NCBI GenBank assembly: GCA_002726085.1
Contig: PBRZ01000080.1
Span: 54,925-97,485 of the forward strand
DNA from: Acidobacteriota bacterium
Lineage (GTDB): Bacteria > Acidobacteriota > Vicinamibacteria > Vicinamibacterales > UBA8438
Direction of reading: 5' to 3'
Length of the DNA: 42,561 bases
The notes beneath the pieces were generated by a model. That model saw only the letters and a list, made by a program, of their open reading frames with translations, was not told where the DNA came from and ran no database searches. Below are positions 8,907 to 17,656 of the stretch, one piece after another; the first letter of the stretch is position 1, and each line of letters starts with the position of its first letter. A program made the position numbers and the translations under genes.

Positions 8907-9170
8907 ACCCGCGTAGCGGGGCTGTGAATAAAGCTTCTGCTAGCGCAGGCTGCGTGTTTCACACGTCGGTTTGTGGCGCAGCTTCGCTAGCAGCCCGAGG
9001 CAAAAGCCCCGCTGCATTCGAACGACGCTGCATCCTGGCTCTCGGCGTTGCTCCGCGGCCGAATACTGGGCGGTATTATCCTCTCCGCGCCTTGTGCCGG
9101 CCATGCGCGACAGTGCCAATCCAGGATCTGGGTGCGACGCGGGGCTTCACCGCGGGTTGCTAGCCCCGCT
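8907..9170. repeat. Palindrome-rich intergenic island
   Basis: This fills most of the gap from 8812 to 9248, in which I see no convincing gene. One long hairpin is closed by GCGGGGCT (8916-8923) and AGCCCCGC (9005-9012). It continues through CTGCTAGCGCAGGCTGCG (8937-8954) paired with CGCAGCTTCGCTAGCAG (8977-8993), with a small CGTGT/ACACG hairpin at its tip. A second hairpin uses the same clamp, GCGGGGCT (9139-9146) and AGCCCCGC (9162-9169). A compact CCCGC-GTA-GCGGG hairpin leads in. It could be a dispersed repeat or a structured RNA. Confidence 0.5.
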
Positions 9171-9248
9171 CCCATGCCACCCCGCGGAATGCCACGCGCA
9201 GCCGGTGTCCTAATCTTGACCGGCCAAGCGACCGAAAAAAGGATGTGC

Positions 9249-9665
9249 ATGCCCCGCGCGCCTCGCTCATCGGCCACTCGACGGCGGGACCACCGACAAG
9301 GCACCCTTCCGCTTCGGCCGCCCAATCGGACCGGCGCACAGAAAGTCCGCCCCAGCAACGAGCGCCCTCCAAAGGGACGCCGCCTGGCAAGCTTTCTGCT
9401 CGTTCTCACAATTGCGGTCCTCGTGGCAAACGCGATCGTCGGAGAACGGGGTCTCGTCAAGACCGCGCGAGCCCGCCGCGAGCATCGGGAACTTGCTGAG
9501 TCGATCGCGCGACTCCAGCGGGAGAATCGAAGACTCGCACTTCAGGCCGACCGCATCCGGCGAGACCCCTCGGCCGTCGAAGCACTGGCCCGGGGCGAGC
9601 TCGGCCTCATCCGCCCCGGAGAACAGCTCTTCATCATCACCGACAGACCCCTACCGACACGGTAA
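9249..9665 (+). CDS. FtsB/DivIC-like septum formation initiator
   Basis: Small bitopic cell-division protein that would join FtsL and FtsQ-type partners at the septum. The 138 residues comprise a basic cytoplasmic tail, one membrane helix (residues 47-64, ASFLLVLTIAVLVANAIV), and a coiled coil (about 70-105) rich in Arg/Glu/Leu. It ends in the hallmark ARGELGLIRPGEQLFII. I chose the ATG at 9249 because AAGG precedes it by 6 bases; an in-frame ATG at 9243 is the alternative. The N-terminal tail of about 45 residues is longer than in E. coli FtsB, as is common in DivIC-type members. It stands alone ahead of the initiator tRNA. Confidence 0.85.
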   Translation: MPRAPRSSATRRRDHRQGTLPLRPPNRTGAQKVRPSNERPPKGRRLASFLLVLTIAVLVANAIVGERGLVKTARARREHRELAESIARLQRENRRLALQADRIRRDPSAVEALARGELGLIRPGEQLFIITDRPLPTR

Positions 9666-9702
9666 GGCTGCCTCGACGGAACGGACGACCCCTGCCGCCC
9701 CG

Positions 9703-9731
9703 TTGACCCGATCCGAGCCGCATGGTACCAT
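9703..9731 (+). promoter_or_regulatory. Promoter of the initiator tRNA gene
   Basis: TTGACC (9703-9708) and TACCAT (9726-9731) are separated by exactly 17 bp. Transcription would start near 9738, about 24 nt before the mature tRNA. Confidence 0.6.
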
Positions 9732-9761
9732 GTCGGCAAGATAGCAATTCTAGTCAGTTGA

Positions 9762-9838
<77 letters not shown>

Positions 9839-9862
9839 CGTTTCCGGCGTCTCGGTGGCAGA

Positions 9863-9888
9863 GGGGTGACTGGTGTCACCCCTTTTTT
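9863..9888 (+). terminator. Intrinsic terminator after tRNA-fMet
   Basis: A perfect 8-bp stem, GGGGTGAC and GTCACCCC, encloses the loop TGGT and is followed directly by six T residues (9883-9888). Confidence 0.92.
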
Positions 9889-9954
9889 GTGTATAGTCGG
9901 TTAAACGACACCGGTCGCCAGACCGGATCCGGCTCACACAGGCAGAATCTCCTG

Positions 9955-11718
9955 ATGACGGTCTTGCCGCAAGATCGTGGCGCCAGCTTTCTTCTCGACC
10001 GGATCGAGCCCTCAGACATCGTCTGTCCCGAAGACATGGGTGACGACGAACGGCTCCTGATGCGCTCTATCAGGGAGTTCGCCGAGCAGGAGGTGGTCCC
10101 AAGGCTCGACGAGATCGAGCGTCGCAATATAGATGTCATTCGCCCCTTGTTCAAGAAAGCGGCCGACCTCGGCATCTTCATGGCGGAGGTGCCCGAAGCG
10201 CATGGCGGCCTCGGACTGAGCCTGTTGGCGATTGCCGGCATGAGCGAGACGCGTTCGTATCTTGGGGGCTTGGCGTCGACTGTGTTCGCACACCAGGGTA
10301 TTGGCACGCTGCCGTTGATCAACTTCGGCACGAAACCCCAGATCGACCGGTATTTGACCCGGTGCATGAACGGCGAGCTGATGGCGGCCTTCGCACTGAC
10401 CGAACCCGGCTCCGGTTCCGACGCCATGAACATCAAGACCACGGCGGTGCTGAGCCCGGACCGTACGCACTACATGGTGAACGGTGCAAAGCAGTGGATC
10501 ACGAACGCAGGTTGGGCCGATCTCTTCATCCTGTTCGCCAAGGTCAATGGCACCGACTTCTCCGCGTTCCTGCTCGACCGTGACAGCCCAGGCCTGACCA
10601 TAGGCGAACACGAGAAGCTGCTCGGCCTGCAGGGCTCGTCGGTCTGCGCGATGCAGCTCGACGACGTCGCCATCCCGGTCGAGAACCTGCTCGGCGAGAT
10701 CGGCAAGGGCCACAAGGTGGCGATGTGCACGCTCAACCTGGGCCGCATGAAGATGTCTGCGAATTGCGCCGGCACGGCCAAGAAGATTCTCGCGACGACG
10801 ACGCAGTATGCCACTGAGCGGCGACAGTTCGGCCACCCGATTGCAGACTTCGGGTTGATTCAACGCAAGCTCGCCGACATGGCCGCACGCGCCTACAGCG
10901 CCGAATCGGTCGCCTATCGAACGGCCGGGCTGGTCTATGCGGCCACCGAGGTGATGGGTGACGAGCGCGCAGAGGCGCTCGACCTCAAGCTGAAGACACT
11001 CGCAGAATTTTCCGTGGAATGTGCGATGGCGAAGGTCATCGGGTCAGAGACCTATCATGGACTCTCGGACGACGCCTTACAGATTTACGGCGGCAACGGC
11101 TACAGCGAAGAGTATCCAGCGGCACGCTGGTATCGAGACTCGCGAATCACGCGCATTTACGAAGGCACGAGCGAAATCTGCCGCCTCAGTATCGCGAAGA
11201 CGATCCTCCGTCGAGCAGCCCGCGGCCAGCTCCCCCTGCGTGACGCGGTCACGGGGCTGACACCCCCCGCCAAGAGCGACCAGAGATCTCGCTCCCACCG
11301 GGCGGGCATCGACGCCTTCAAGCAGATATTTCTCTTCGTCATGGGTGAGGTATGGGCCGGTGTCGACGACGCGCAGCTACTCGAACCGACGCATCAGCAG
11401 TTCCTTGGCAGCCTCGCCGACATCGCCATCGAGACGTATCGTGCCGAGAGCACGGTTCTCCGCGTCTCGAAGCTAACCCAGCAGCAGCCACGTGCCGATC
11501 TGCGTCTCCAGGCGGCGCTGGCGCGACTCGTCTTCTACCACGCAGCCGACCGCATACGTCAAGAGGCAACGGAGGTCCTCGCCGCGCTCCTGGAAGGCGA
11601 CCGGCTCGCCGTCGCCATGAACCAGCTCGGCGACTGGCTGCCGACTCCAGCCGGCCTCATCGATACCCGCACCCTCGTCGCCGGCGAACTTGTCACCCGC
11701 AAGGGCGCCCTCCCCTGA
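9955..11718 (+). CDS. Acyl-CoA dehydrogenase with C-terminal helical extension
   Basis: FAD-dependent enzyme for the first step of fatty-acid beta-oxidation, passing electrons to ETF. At 587 residues it is about 200 longer than short- and medium-chain enzymes and resembles the very-long-chain or bacterial FadE-like type with an extra C-terminal helical domain. Visible motifs are FALTEPGSGSDA (substrate/FAD loop), WITNAGWADLF, the DALQIYGGNGYSEEYP segment and YEGTSEI, with Glu403 a candidate catalytic base. The ATG at 9955 avoids overlap with the tRNA terminator; the frame is open from 9889. No clear Shine-Dalgarno is seen. No ETF or thiolase lies nearby. Confidence 0.92.
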   Translation: MTVLPQDRGASFLLDRIEPSDIVCPEDMGDDERLLMRSIREFAEQEVVPRLDEIERRNIDVIRPLFKKAADLGIFMAEVPEAHGGLGLSLLAIAGMSETRSYLGGLASTVFAHQGIGTLPLINFGTKPQIDRYLTRCMNGELMAAFALTEPGSGSDAMNIKTTAVLSPDRTHYMVNGAKQWITNAGWADLFILFAKVNGTDFSAFLLDRDSPGLTIGEHEKLLGLQGSSVCAMQLDDVAIPVENLLGEIGKGHKVAMCTLNLGRMKMSANCAGTAKKILATTTQYATERRQFGHPIADFGLIQRKLADMAARAYSAESVAYRTAGLVYAATEVMGDERAEALDLKLKTLAEFSVECAMAKVIGSETYHGLSDDALQIYGGNGYSEEYPAARWYRDSRITRIYEGTSEICRLSIAKTILRRAARGQLPLRDAVTGLTPPAKSDQRSRSHRAGIDAFKQIFLFVMGEVWAGVDDAQLLEPTHQQFLGSLADIAIETYRAESTVLRVSKLTQQQPRADLRLQAALARLVFYHAADRIRQEATEVLAALLEGDRLAVAMNQLGDWLPTPAGLIDTRTLVAGELVTRKGALP

Positions 11719-11790
11719 GCCGTTCGTTGGTGTGCCGTCCTGGCGCTCCTCGCCTCCAAACTCGCCTCTCCCCCCCCCGACCTGTTCAAG

Positions 11791-11819
11791 TTGGTGGGTT
11801 TCGACCCCTGGAGTATAGT
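11791..11819 (+). promoter_or_regulatory. Putative promoter of glnB-amtB
   Basis: TATAGT (11814-11819) lies 17 bp after TTGGTG (11791-11796) and about 70 bp before the glnB start. No sigma-54 GG-GC pattern was seen. Confidence 0.45.
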
Positions 11820-11821
11820 GA

Positions 11822-12226
<405 letters not shown>

Positions 12227-12239
12227 AGGAGCCAGACTG

Positions 12240-13544
12240 ATGACGACTCTCAAACGGAGAACCGCCGTTCTGGTCGCAGCCGCGATGCTCGTGCTCGCGC
12301 TCCCCCGCCTCGCGGTCGCGCAGGATGGGTTGAGCGCTGGCGACACCGCCTGGATGCTCACATCGAGCGTGCTTGTCCTTTTCATGACCATCCCCGGGCT
12401 GGCGCTCTTCTACGCTGGTCTCGTGCGCGCGAAGAACGTGCTCTCGGTCATGATGCAGTGCTTCGCACTCACCTGCATGGTTACCGTCCTGTGGACCGTC
12501 TACGTCTACGGCCTGGCGTTCGGCGACGGCGGCGGGCTGAACGATTACATCGGCTTCGGCAAGTTCTTCCTCTCGGGTGTCTCGGTGGACAGCCTCTGGC
12601 CGGGCACCGCGATTCCAGAGTCGGTCTACCAGATGTTTCAGCTGACCTTCGCCATCATCACCCCGGCGCTCATCGTCGGGGCGTTCGCCGAGCGGATGAA
12701 GTTCTCGGCGATGATGGTGTTCATGTCGCTGTGGGTGACGTTCGTCTACGCCCCGGTAGCGCACTGGGTCTGGGGCGGCGGCTTCCTGAGCCAGATGGGG
12801 GTGCTCGACTTCGCCGGCGGCACCGTCGTGCACATCAACGCCGGCGTTGCCGCGCTGGTGCTCTGTATCCTGCTCGGCAGACGCGCCGGATACCCCACCA
12901 CCTCGATGGCGCCAAATAGCCTCGTGCTCACCGTCGTCGGCGCCTCGATGCTCTGGGTCGGCTGGTTCGGCTTCAACGCCGGAAGTGAGCTCGCGGCTGA
13001 CGGAACGGCCGGCATGGCAATGGCGGTAACCCACATCTCGACCGCAATGGCCGGGTTCACCTGGATGCTCATCGAGTGGTCCAGTCACGGGAAGCCGAGC
13101 GTGCTCGGCGTCGCCACCGGCGCGGTGGCGGGTTTGGTCGCCATCACTCCGGCGTCCGGCTACGTCGGTCCGGTGGGTGCCCTGACGATTGGGCTTTCCG
13201 CAGGCGTGCTGTGCTACTGGGGCGCCAACGGTCTGAAGCGGCAGTTTGGCTACGACGACTCGCTGGACGTCTTCGGCGTTCACGGCGTGGGCGGCATCGT
13301 GGGCGCGCTCCTGACCGGGGTCTTCGCCTCCAGCGCCCTGGGCGGCTCGGAGGAGGGCCTGAACATCGGCAGCCAGCTCGGACTGCAGGCGGTTGGTGTC
13401 GGCACCACCCTGGTGTATTCGGGCGTGGTGACGTTCATCCTCGTCAAGGTGGTCGACGGCCTGATCGGCATCCGCGTGACCGACGAGGAGGAGAGCACCG
13501 GGCTCGACCTCGCCTTGCACGACGAGCGAGGGTTTAGTCTCTAG
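12240..13544 (+). CDS. amtB: Ammonium transporter AmtB
   Basis: Trimeric inner-membrane ammonium channel. The 434 residues begin with a cleavable signal peptide (about residues 1-27, ending ALPRLAVAQ), followed by eleven expected helices. The pore twin histidines are visible in GGTVVHINAGVAAL and DVFGVHGVGGIVGA. The signature LALFYAGLVRAKNVLS is present. The start at 12240 is preceded by GAGGAG; the frame is open upstream inside glnB, but that part is a shadow. Regulation by the adjacent PII protein is expected. Confidence 0.97.
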   Translation: MTTLKRRTAVLVAAAMLVLALPRLAVAQDGLSAGDTAWMLTSSVLVLFMTIPGLALFYAGLVRAKNVLSVMMQCFALTCMVTVLWTVYVYGLAFGDGGGLNDYIGFGKFFLSGVSVDSLWPGTAIPESVYQMFQLTFAIITPALIVGAFAERMKFSAMMVFMSLWVTFVYAPVAHWVWGGGFLSQMGVLDFAGGTVVHINAGVAALVLCILLGRRAGYPTTSMAPNSLVLTVVGASMLWVGWFGFNAGSELAADGTAGMAMAVTHISTAMAGFTWMLIEWSSHGKPSVLGVATGAVAGLVAITPASGYVGPVGALTIGLSAGVLCYWGANGLKRQFGYDDSLDVFGVHGVGGIVGALLTGVFASSALGGSEEGLNIGSQLGLQAVGVGTTLVYSGVVTFILVKVVDGLIGIRVTDEEESTGLDLALHDERGFSL

Positions 13545-13548
13545 TCAG

Positions 13549-13634
13549 CTGGGGCTCCGCCCCAGACCCCGGCTTCGTCGCTTGTGGGGCCCCACCGCCC
13601 CACGCCGTGCTTCGCGGGCGCGCACGTGCGCACC
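13549..13634. repeat. Structured intergenic repeat, copy A
   Basis: An 86-bp element in the convergent gap between amtB and the dehydrogenase gene. It starts with the hairpin CTGGGGC-TCC-GCCCCAG (13549-13565), continues with the palindrome GTGGGGCCCCAC and ends in GGCGCGCACGTGCGCACC (one mismatch from a palindrome). About 80 percent of it matches copy B at 27790-27875. A further GCCGCC-TCC-GGCGGC hairpin follows at 13635-13649. It may act as a transcription end signal for either side, though no T-run is present. Confidence 0.7.
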
Positions 13635-13663
13635 GCCGCCTCCGGCGGCCTGGGAAAGCGGTC

Positions 13664-14731
13664 CTAGGAAAGCGCGGCGATGACGGCGGCCGTCATGTCG
13701 TCGGTGGTGGCCGCACCGCCGAGGTCGCCCGTCTTCGTCGCCCCTGCCGCCAGGACCCGCTCGACCGCGGCCACTAGCGTTGCGGCCGCGTCGACCTCAC
13801 TCAGCTGTTCGAGCATCATTGCCCCGGTCAGAATTTGGGCGATCGGATTGGCGACGCCTCGCCCAGCGATGTCTGGCGCCGACCCATGCACCGGTTCGAA
13901 CATGGAGGGGTGCGACCTGTCCGGATTCAGATTGGCTCCCGGCGCCAGCCCGATCGAGCCGGCAATCGCCGGCCCCAGATCGGACAGGATGTCCCCGAAC
14001 AAGTTGCTTGCGACGATGACGTCGAACCAATCTGGGTGCTGCACCAGATGCGCCGTGAGAATGTCGATGTGATACTGGTCCGTCCGAATGTCGGGATAGT
14101 CTGCCGCGATAACCTGGAACCGCTCGTCCCAGAACGGCATGGTGTGGATGATCCCGTTCGACTTGGTTGCCGACGTCACATGACGCGCCGGCCGGGTGCC
14201 GGCAAGCTCGAATCCATAGCGAAGCACACGGTCCACCCCTTTTCGGGTAAAGATTGCCTGCTGCACAGCCATCTCGTCCGGGGTTCCCGCATAGAGGCGT
14301 CCGCCGATCTCGGAGTACTCGCCCTCGTTGTTCTCCCGAACGACGACAAAGTCGATATCGGATGGTGCGCGGTCGGCCAACGGCGTACGGACACCCGGGA
14401 GGAGCCGAACCGGACGCAGATTGACGTACTGGATGAACCGCCGACGTATCGGGATCAGCAGACCCCAGAGCGATACGTGGTCTGGTACACCCGGATAGCC
14501 GATGGCACCCAGAAAGATCGCGTCGAACCCGGACAAATCCGACACGTCGCCGTCTCCGGTCATACTCCCGGTCCGCGCATATAGCTCACACGACCAGTCG
14601 AACGCCGTCCAGTCGAACCGGAAGCCGAACCGCTCCCCCACCGCCTCGAGTGCCCGCTGCGCCGCCGGCACCACCTCCTGCCCGATCCCATCGCCGGGAA
14701 TCACGGCGATCCGATGTGTGCTGTCTGTCAT
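13664..14731 (-). CDS. dmlA: D-malate / tartrate dehydrogenase (decarboxylating)
   Basis: NAD-dependent oxidative decarboxylase of the isocitrate/isopropylmalate dehydrogenase superfamily. The 355 residues align closely from memory with E. coli DmlA: IPGDGIGQEV, FLGAIGYPGVPDHVSLWG, QYVNLRPVRLLPGV, VRENNEGEYSEIGGRLYAGT, TSATKSNGI and FGDILSDLGPA. The PDHVSLWG segment is typical of D-malate/tartrate enzymes rather than LeuB. I start at the ATG at 14731, which has AAGGTG upstream; the longer frame reads into a TC-rich repeat. It is the second gene after a CoA-transferase, so a small organic-acid catabolic unit is possible. It is unlikely to replace the broken icd seen at 35 kb. Confidence 0.88.
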   Translation of the reverse strand: MTDSTHRIAVIPGDGIGQEVVPAAQRALEAVGERFGFRFDWTAFDWSCELYARTGSMTGDGDVSDLSGFDAIFLGAIGYPGVPDHVSLWGLLIPIRRRFIQYVNLRPVRLLPGVRTPLADRAPSDIDFVVVRENNEGEYSEIGGRLYAGTPDEMAVQQAIFTRKGVDRVLRYGFELAGTRPARHVTSATKSNGIIHTMPFWDERFQVIAADYPDIRTDQYHIDILTAHLVQHPDWFDVIVASNLFGDILSDLGPAIAGSIGLAPGANLNPDRSHPSMFEPVHGSAPDIAGRGVANPIAQILTGAMMLEQLSEVDAAATLVAAVERVLAAGATKTGDLGGAATTDDMTAAVIAALS

Positions 14732-14758
14732 GTCACCTTCTGAATTGCAACTGATGAT

Positions 14759-14806
14759 GGCGAAGCCCTCCCGCTCCCTCCTGCCTCCTGTCTCCTGTCT
14801 CCTCGC
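14759..14806. repeat. TC-rich 7-bp-phased repeat with hairpin-type module
   Basis: On the minus strand this reads GAGACAGGAGACAGGAGGC in 7-bp steps, followed by a degenerate form of the module AGCCGGAGGGCTTCGCC. It lies in the gap between the CoA-transferase and the dehydrogenase. Related copies lie at 27931-27994 and 37015-37066. Confidence 0.7.
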
Positions 14807-14814
14807 GCACTCCG

Positions 14815-15999
14815 TCAACCCACCGCGCCAAGACGACGCAGCTCGGCGATCTCATCCGCCGAAAAGCCGGCCTGGCTCAACACCTCGTCGGTATGCTGGC
14901 CGAGTAGTGGCGCGGGCCGGCCTGGCGTCAACGGCGTTTCGGACAATTTCAGCGGTGTGCCCAATGTCTGGATGCGACCCAGCGTCGGATGGTCCGTCTC
15001 GACGACCAGCTCCCGCGCCCGAACGTGCGCGTCCGCCATCACTTCCGCGTAGTCGTTGATCGGACCGCACGGTACGTCGTGCGTGTCGAACACGGTGAGC
15101 CAGTGTGCCCGGGAACGGCTCGCCATCACTGCTTCGATACGCCCAACCAGTGCGACCCGGTTCCGGATCCGGTGCGCGTCATCTCGATAATCCGGGTCCC
15201 CGGCCCACTCGGAATGCCCAAGCGCGTCACACAACTTGCGAAAAATCTTGTCGTTGGCCGCGCCGACCGTTACGTAGCCATCGGCGCACCGCATCGCTTG
15301 ATACGGCGCGTTCATGCGATGAGCCGAACCCAGGGGTTCCGGCACGCCACGCCCGGAAAAATACTGGGTCGCTTCCCACACCGACAGCGCGACACCTGCA
15401 TCGACCAGAGACGTATCGACCAACTGGCCACGACCGGTTCGTGCCCGCGCCAGAAGCGCCGACAGGATACCGATCACCGCGAACAGCCCCGCGCCCAAAT
15501 CGGTGATGGGCACACCAACCTTCACGGGCGGTCTGCCAGCCTCACCGGTCACCGACATGAGCCCAGACACGCCCTGCGCCACCAGGTCGAAACCGCCCTT
15601 TCCCGCCGACGGGCCTGTCCTCCCGTAGCCGGAGATCGAGGCGTACACCAGTGCGGGATGCCGGCTTGCCAGCTCTTCGTAACCCAGCCCAAGGCGGCCC
15701 ATGACCCCAGGCCGGTAGTTCTCGACCAGCACGTCCACCGAGCCCACGAGTCGGCGCACCGTGTCCTGACCTGCCTGCTGTTTCAGATCCACTACGACGC
15801 CGCGCTTACCGCGATTGACCGCATTGAAGCTCGGGCTGTCGGTTCCGACCGCGCCCGGCATCCGCCTGGTAGAGTCCCCAGTGGGCGATTCGACCTTGAT
15901 CACGTCAGCGCCCATGTCGCACAGTAGCATCGCGCAGAACGGCCCGGCCATCACCTGCGTCAGGTCCAGTACCCGTATGCCGTCGAGGGCGTGTGTCAT
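14815..15999 (-). CDS. CaiB/BaiF family class III CoA-transferase
   Basis: Moves CoA between acyl-CoA and a carboxylic acid through an aspartyl-CoA thioester. The 394 residues have the standard length. Family features are LDLTQVMAGPFCAMLLCDMG, GADVIKVE, NRGKRGVVVDLK, NYRPGVMGRLGLGY, and the likely catalytic Asp167 in VGVPITDLGAG. The C-terminus holds LGQHTDEVLSQAGFS, also typical. The substrate cannot be read from sequence. It is divergent from a crotonase-fold gene 116 bp away and precedes the dehydrogenase, so all three may treat one CoA-bound substrate. Confidence 0.93.
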   Translation of the reverse strand: MTHALDGIRVLDLTQVMAGPFCAMLLCDMGADVIKVESPTGDSTRRMPGAVGTDSPSFNAVNRGKRGVVVDLKQQAGQDTVRRLVGSVDVLVENYRPGVMGRLGLGYEELASRHPALVYASISGYGRTGPSAGKGGFDLVAQGVSGLMSVTGEAGRPPVKVGVPITDLGAGLFAVIGILSALLARARTGRGQLVDTSLVDAGVALSVWEATQYFSGRGVPEPLGSAHRMNAPYQAMRCADGYVTVGAANDKIFRKLCDALGHSEWAGDPDYRDDAHRIRNRVALVGRIEAVMASRSRAHWLTVFDTHDVPCGPINDYAEVMADAHVRARELVVETDHPTLGRIQTLGTPLKLSETPLTPGRPAPLLGQHTDEVLSQAGFSADEIAELRRLGAVG

Positions 16000-16019
16000 A
16001 AGAGGCCTCGCGGGATGCA

Positions 16020-16066
16020 GCGCCCTTTGGCAGGCTCAGGGCGTCCCGAACACGTCGAGGGACGCC
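16020..16066. repeat. Hairpin repeat between divergent genes
   Basis: GGCGTCCC (16040-16047) and GGGACGCC (16059-16066) form a perfect 8-bp stem. The adjoining CCCTTTGGCAGGCTCAGGG forms a second weaker hairpin and resembles a palindromic repeat seen in many environmental genomes. It sits where promoters of the CoA-transferase and the crotonase gene would be expected. Confidence 0.5.
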
Positions 16067-16115
16067 GGCCGCATGCAGCAGGGCGTTTACCACCGGCTGC
16101 GAGGAGAACGAAACC

Positions 16116-16901
16116 GTGTCTACGTCTCACACCATCTACACCACCGCTGGCCCGGTCGCCACGCTCACATTCAATCGCCCCACGTCGCGGAACGCCATGA
16201 CCTGGGCGATGTACGACGCGCTGCTGGACACCTGCGACGCAGTCGATGCCGACCCGGCCGTCCGTGTCCTCGTCCTGCGCGGGACCGACGACCGAGCCTT
16301 CGTCGCCGGCACCGACATCAGCCAATTTCAGGACCTCCACACTGGCGAGGACGCCCTGGCCTACGAGGCTCGGCTCGACCATGTGATCGACCGGCTCGAG
16401 CGGCTGACCAAGCCAACCATCGCGCGAATTCAAGGAGTCGCCGTCGGTGGAGGCTGTGTCATTGCGATGGCCTGCGACCTGCGCATCTGCGGGCCGGACG
16501 CGCACTTCGGTGTGCCGGTCGCCCGCACACTCGGCAACTGCCTGTCGGCCGCCAACTGCGCTCGTCTGCTGGATCTCGTCGGCCCGGCTCGTCTGAAAGA
16601 CATCCTGTTCACCGCCCGGTTGCTCGGTGCACAGGAAGCGCTCGCCGCCGGGCTGGCGACCCGGGTCGTAGACGCCGACGCCCTTGACCGGGTCGTGACC
16701 GAGACCGCCGAGACGATCGCCGCGAACGCCCCGCTCACCGTCAGGGCCACCAAAGAAATGGTGCGTCGCCTGCAGGCTCATCGACGAATCGAACCGGCCC
16801 TGGGTCACGATTTGATCATTGCCTGCTACACGAGCCAAGACTTCAAACTTGCCGTCGAGGCGTTTCTCGCCAAGCGCCCTCCGGTCTGGACCGGTCGCTG
16901 A
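16116..16901 (+). CDS. Crotonase-fold protein (enoyl-CoA hydratase/isomerase family) lacking both usual glutamates
   Basis: A 261-residue crotonase-superfamily protein that should bind an acyl-CoA. The oxyanion-hole regions are present (FVAGTDISQFQDL and AVGGGCVIAMACDL). The residues matching the two catalytic glutamates of enoyl-CoA hydratase are replaced: Val115 in GGGCV and Val135 in FGVPV. Water addition by the standard mechanism is therefore unlikely. Isomerase, hydrolase, decarboxylase or another crotonase chemistry remains open. The GTG start is preceded by GAGGAG. The gene is divergent from a CaiB-type CoA-transferase, which points to a shared substrate. Confidence 0.88.
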   Translation: MSTSHTIYTTAGPVATLTFNRPTSRNAMTWAMYDALLDTCDAVDADPAVRVLVLRGTDDRAFVAGTDISQFQDLHTGEDALAYEARLDHVIDRLERLTKPTIARIQGVAVGGGCVIAMACDLRICGPDAHFGVPVARTLGNCLSAANCARLLDLVGPARLKDILFTARLLGAQEALAAGLATRVVDADALDRVVTETAETIAANAPLTVRATKEMVRRLQAHRRIEPALGHDLIIACYTSQDFKLAVEAFLAKRPPVWTGR

Positions 16902-16994
16902 CCGTGCCGCGCCCCCCGTCACTCGGCCGACTCGTAGGCGGCCGTCAGGTCACGCGTCGCTACCTTTACACCAGCGTGACGTTGTCGCGTTCTT

Positions 16995-17013
16995 GCCGGG
17001 CCGCCAGCCCGGC
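16995..17013. terminator. Hairpin between convergent genes, possible terminator
   Basis: GCCGGGC and GCCCGGC form a perfect 7-bp stem around CGCCA, between the ends of the crotonase gene and rpiB. There is no T-run on either side, so its role as terminator is uncertain. Confidence 0.35.
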
Positions 17014-17086
17014 GCGGTCCCGGTCTCGCAAGGGCTCTCCCAGCGCGGCGTCCAGGTCTGACCCCAACCTCGACCTGCCCGTTCGG

Positions 17087-17557
17087 TCAGTCAGGCCCCC
17101 CCGCCTCAGACCAGTCCCGTGCCTCTAACTGCTCCACCTTGCCGAGCCGGCGACGATGGCGCTCGTCAGCCGAGAACCGGGCTCCGAGAAATGCCTCGAG
17201 CACCTCGACGGCGAGCGCGACCCCGATGATGCGAGCACCCAGCACCAGGACGTTCATGTCGTCGTGCTCAACCCCCTGATGGGCGGAGTATGTGTCGTGA
17301 CAAACCGCGGCACGCACACCCGGCACCTTGTTGGCGGCCACACTCGCGCCGACACCGCTGCCGCAGATCATGACTCCCCGGTCGACCTCGCTCTGACGCA
17401 CGGCAACAGCCACAGCTTCGGCGTAGTCTGGATAGTCCACCGCTTGATCGCCGTCGGCACCCACGTCGACGACCTCGTGACCACCATGACGCAGCGTCCC
17501 GATCAGCATGTCCTTCAGGTGAAATCCGGCGTGATCCGACCCGATCGCGATACGCAT
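17087..17557 (-). CDS. rpiB: Ribose-5-phosphate isomerase B
   Basis: Interconverts ribulose 5-phosphate and ribose 5-phosphate in the non-oxidative pentose phosphate pathway. The 156 residues match RpiB/Lac[15 protein letters not shown] with Asp8 and His9, [20 protein letters not shown] with catalytic Cys65, and [15 protein letters not shown]. The ATG at 17557 follows GGGAGAGAGACGG; longer open frames upstream carry no similarity. The gene is divergent from the sirtuin and convergent with the crotonase gene, so it is likely monocistronic. Confidence 0.96.
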   Translation of the reverse strand: MRIAIGSDHAGFHLKDMLIGTLRHGGHEVVDVGADGDQAVDYPDYAEAVAVAVRQSEVDRGVMICGSGVGASVAANKVPGVRAAVCHDTYSAHQGVEHDDMNVLVLGARIIGVALAVEVLEAFLGARFSADERHRRRLGKVEQLEARDWSEAGGPD

Positions 17558-17656
17558 CCGTCTCTCTCCCGTTGCGGACCTCTCTCGCCATGGCCGCGGC
17601 GGGAACACATCCGCGGCGAAGGCGGATCGTACTACAGCAAGACTGGCTGCTCTCGG

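Noticed and set aside
8987-9460. 157-codon minus-strand frame across the palindromic island
   Set aside because: It runs through hairpins and into the FtsB-like gene, lacks a ribosome site and has an Arg-rich composition; a repeat explains it better.
11760-11780. C-run in the acyl-CoA dehydrogenase to glnB gap as a terminator
   Set aside because: A run of C alone has no hairpin or T-run; no terminator can be supported there.
13664-14731. 3-isopropylmalate dehydrogenase (leuB) or isocitrate dehydrogenase
   Set aside because: The PDHVSLWG and RLYAGT segments and overall pattern fit D-malate/tartrate dehydrogenase; no leu genes are adjacent.
16945-17080. Possible C-terminal coding tail after rpiB (minus strand, ending in ERDNVTLV)
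   Set aside because: About 40 codons read smoothly, but there is no start, RpiB is already full length, and joining them needs a slip in the G-run at 17093-17099. Too little to call a gene.
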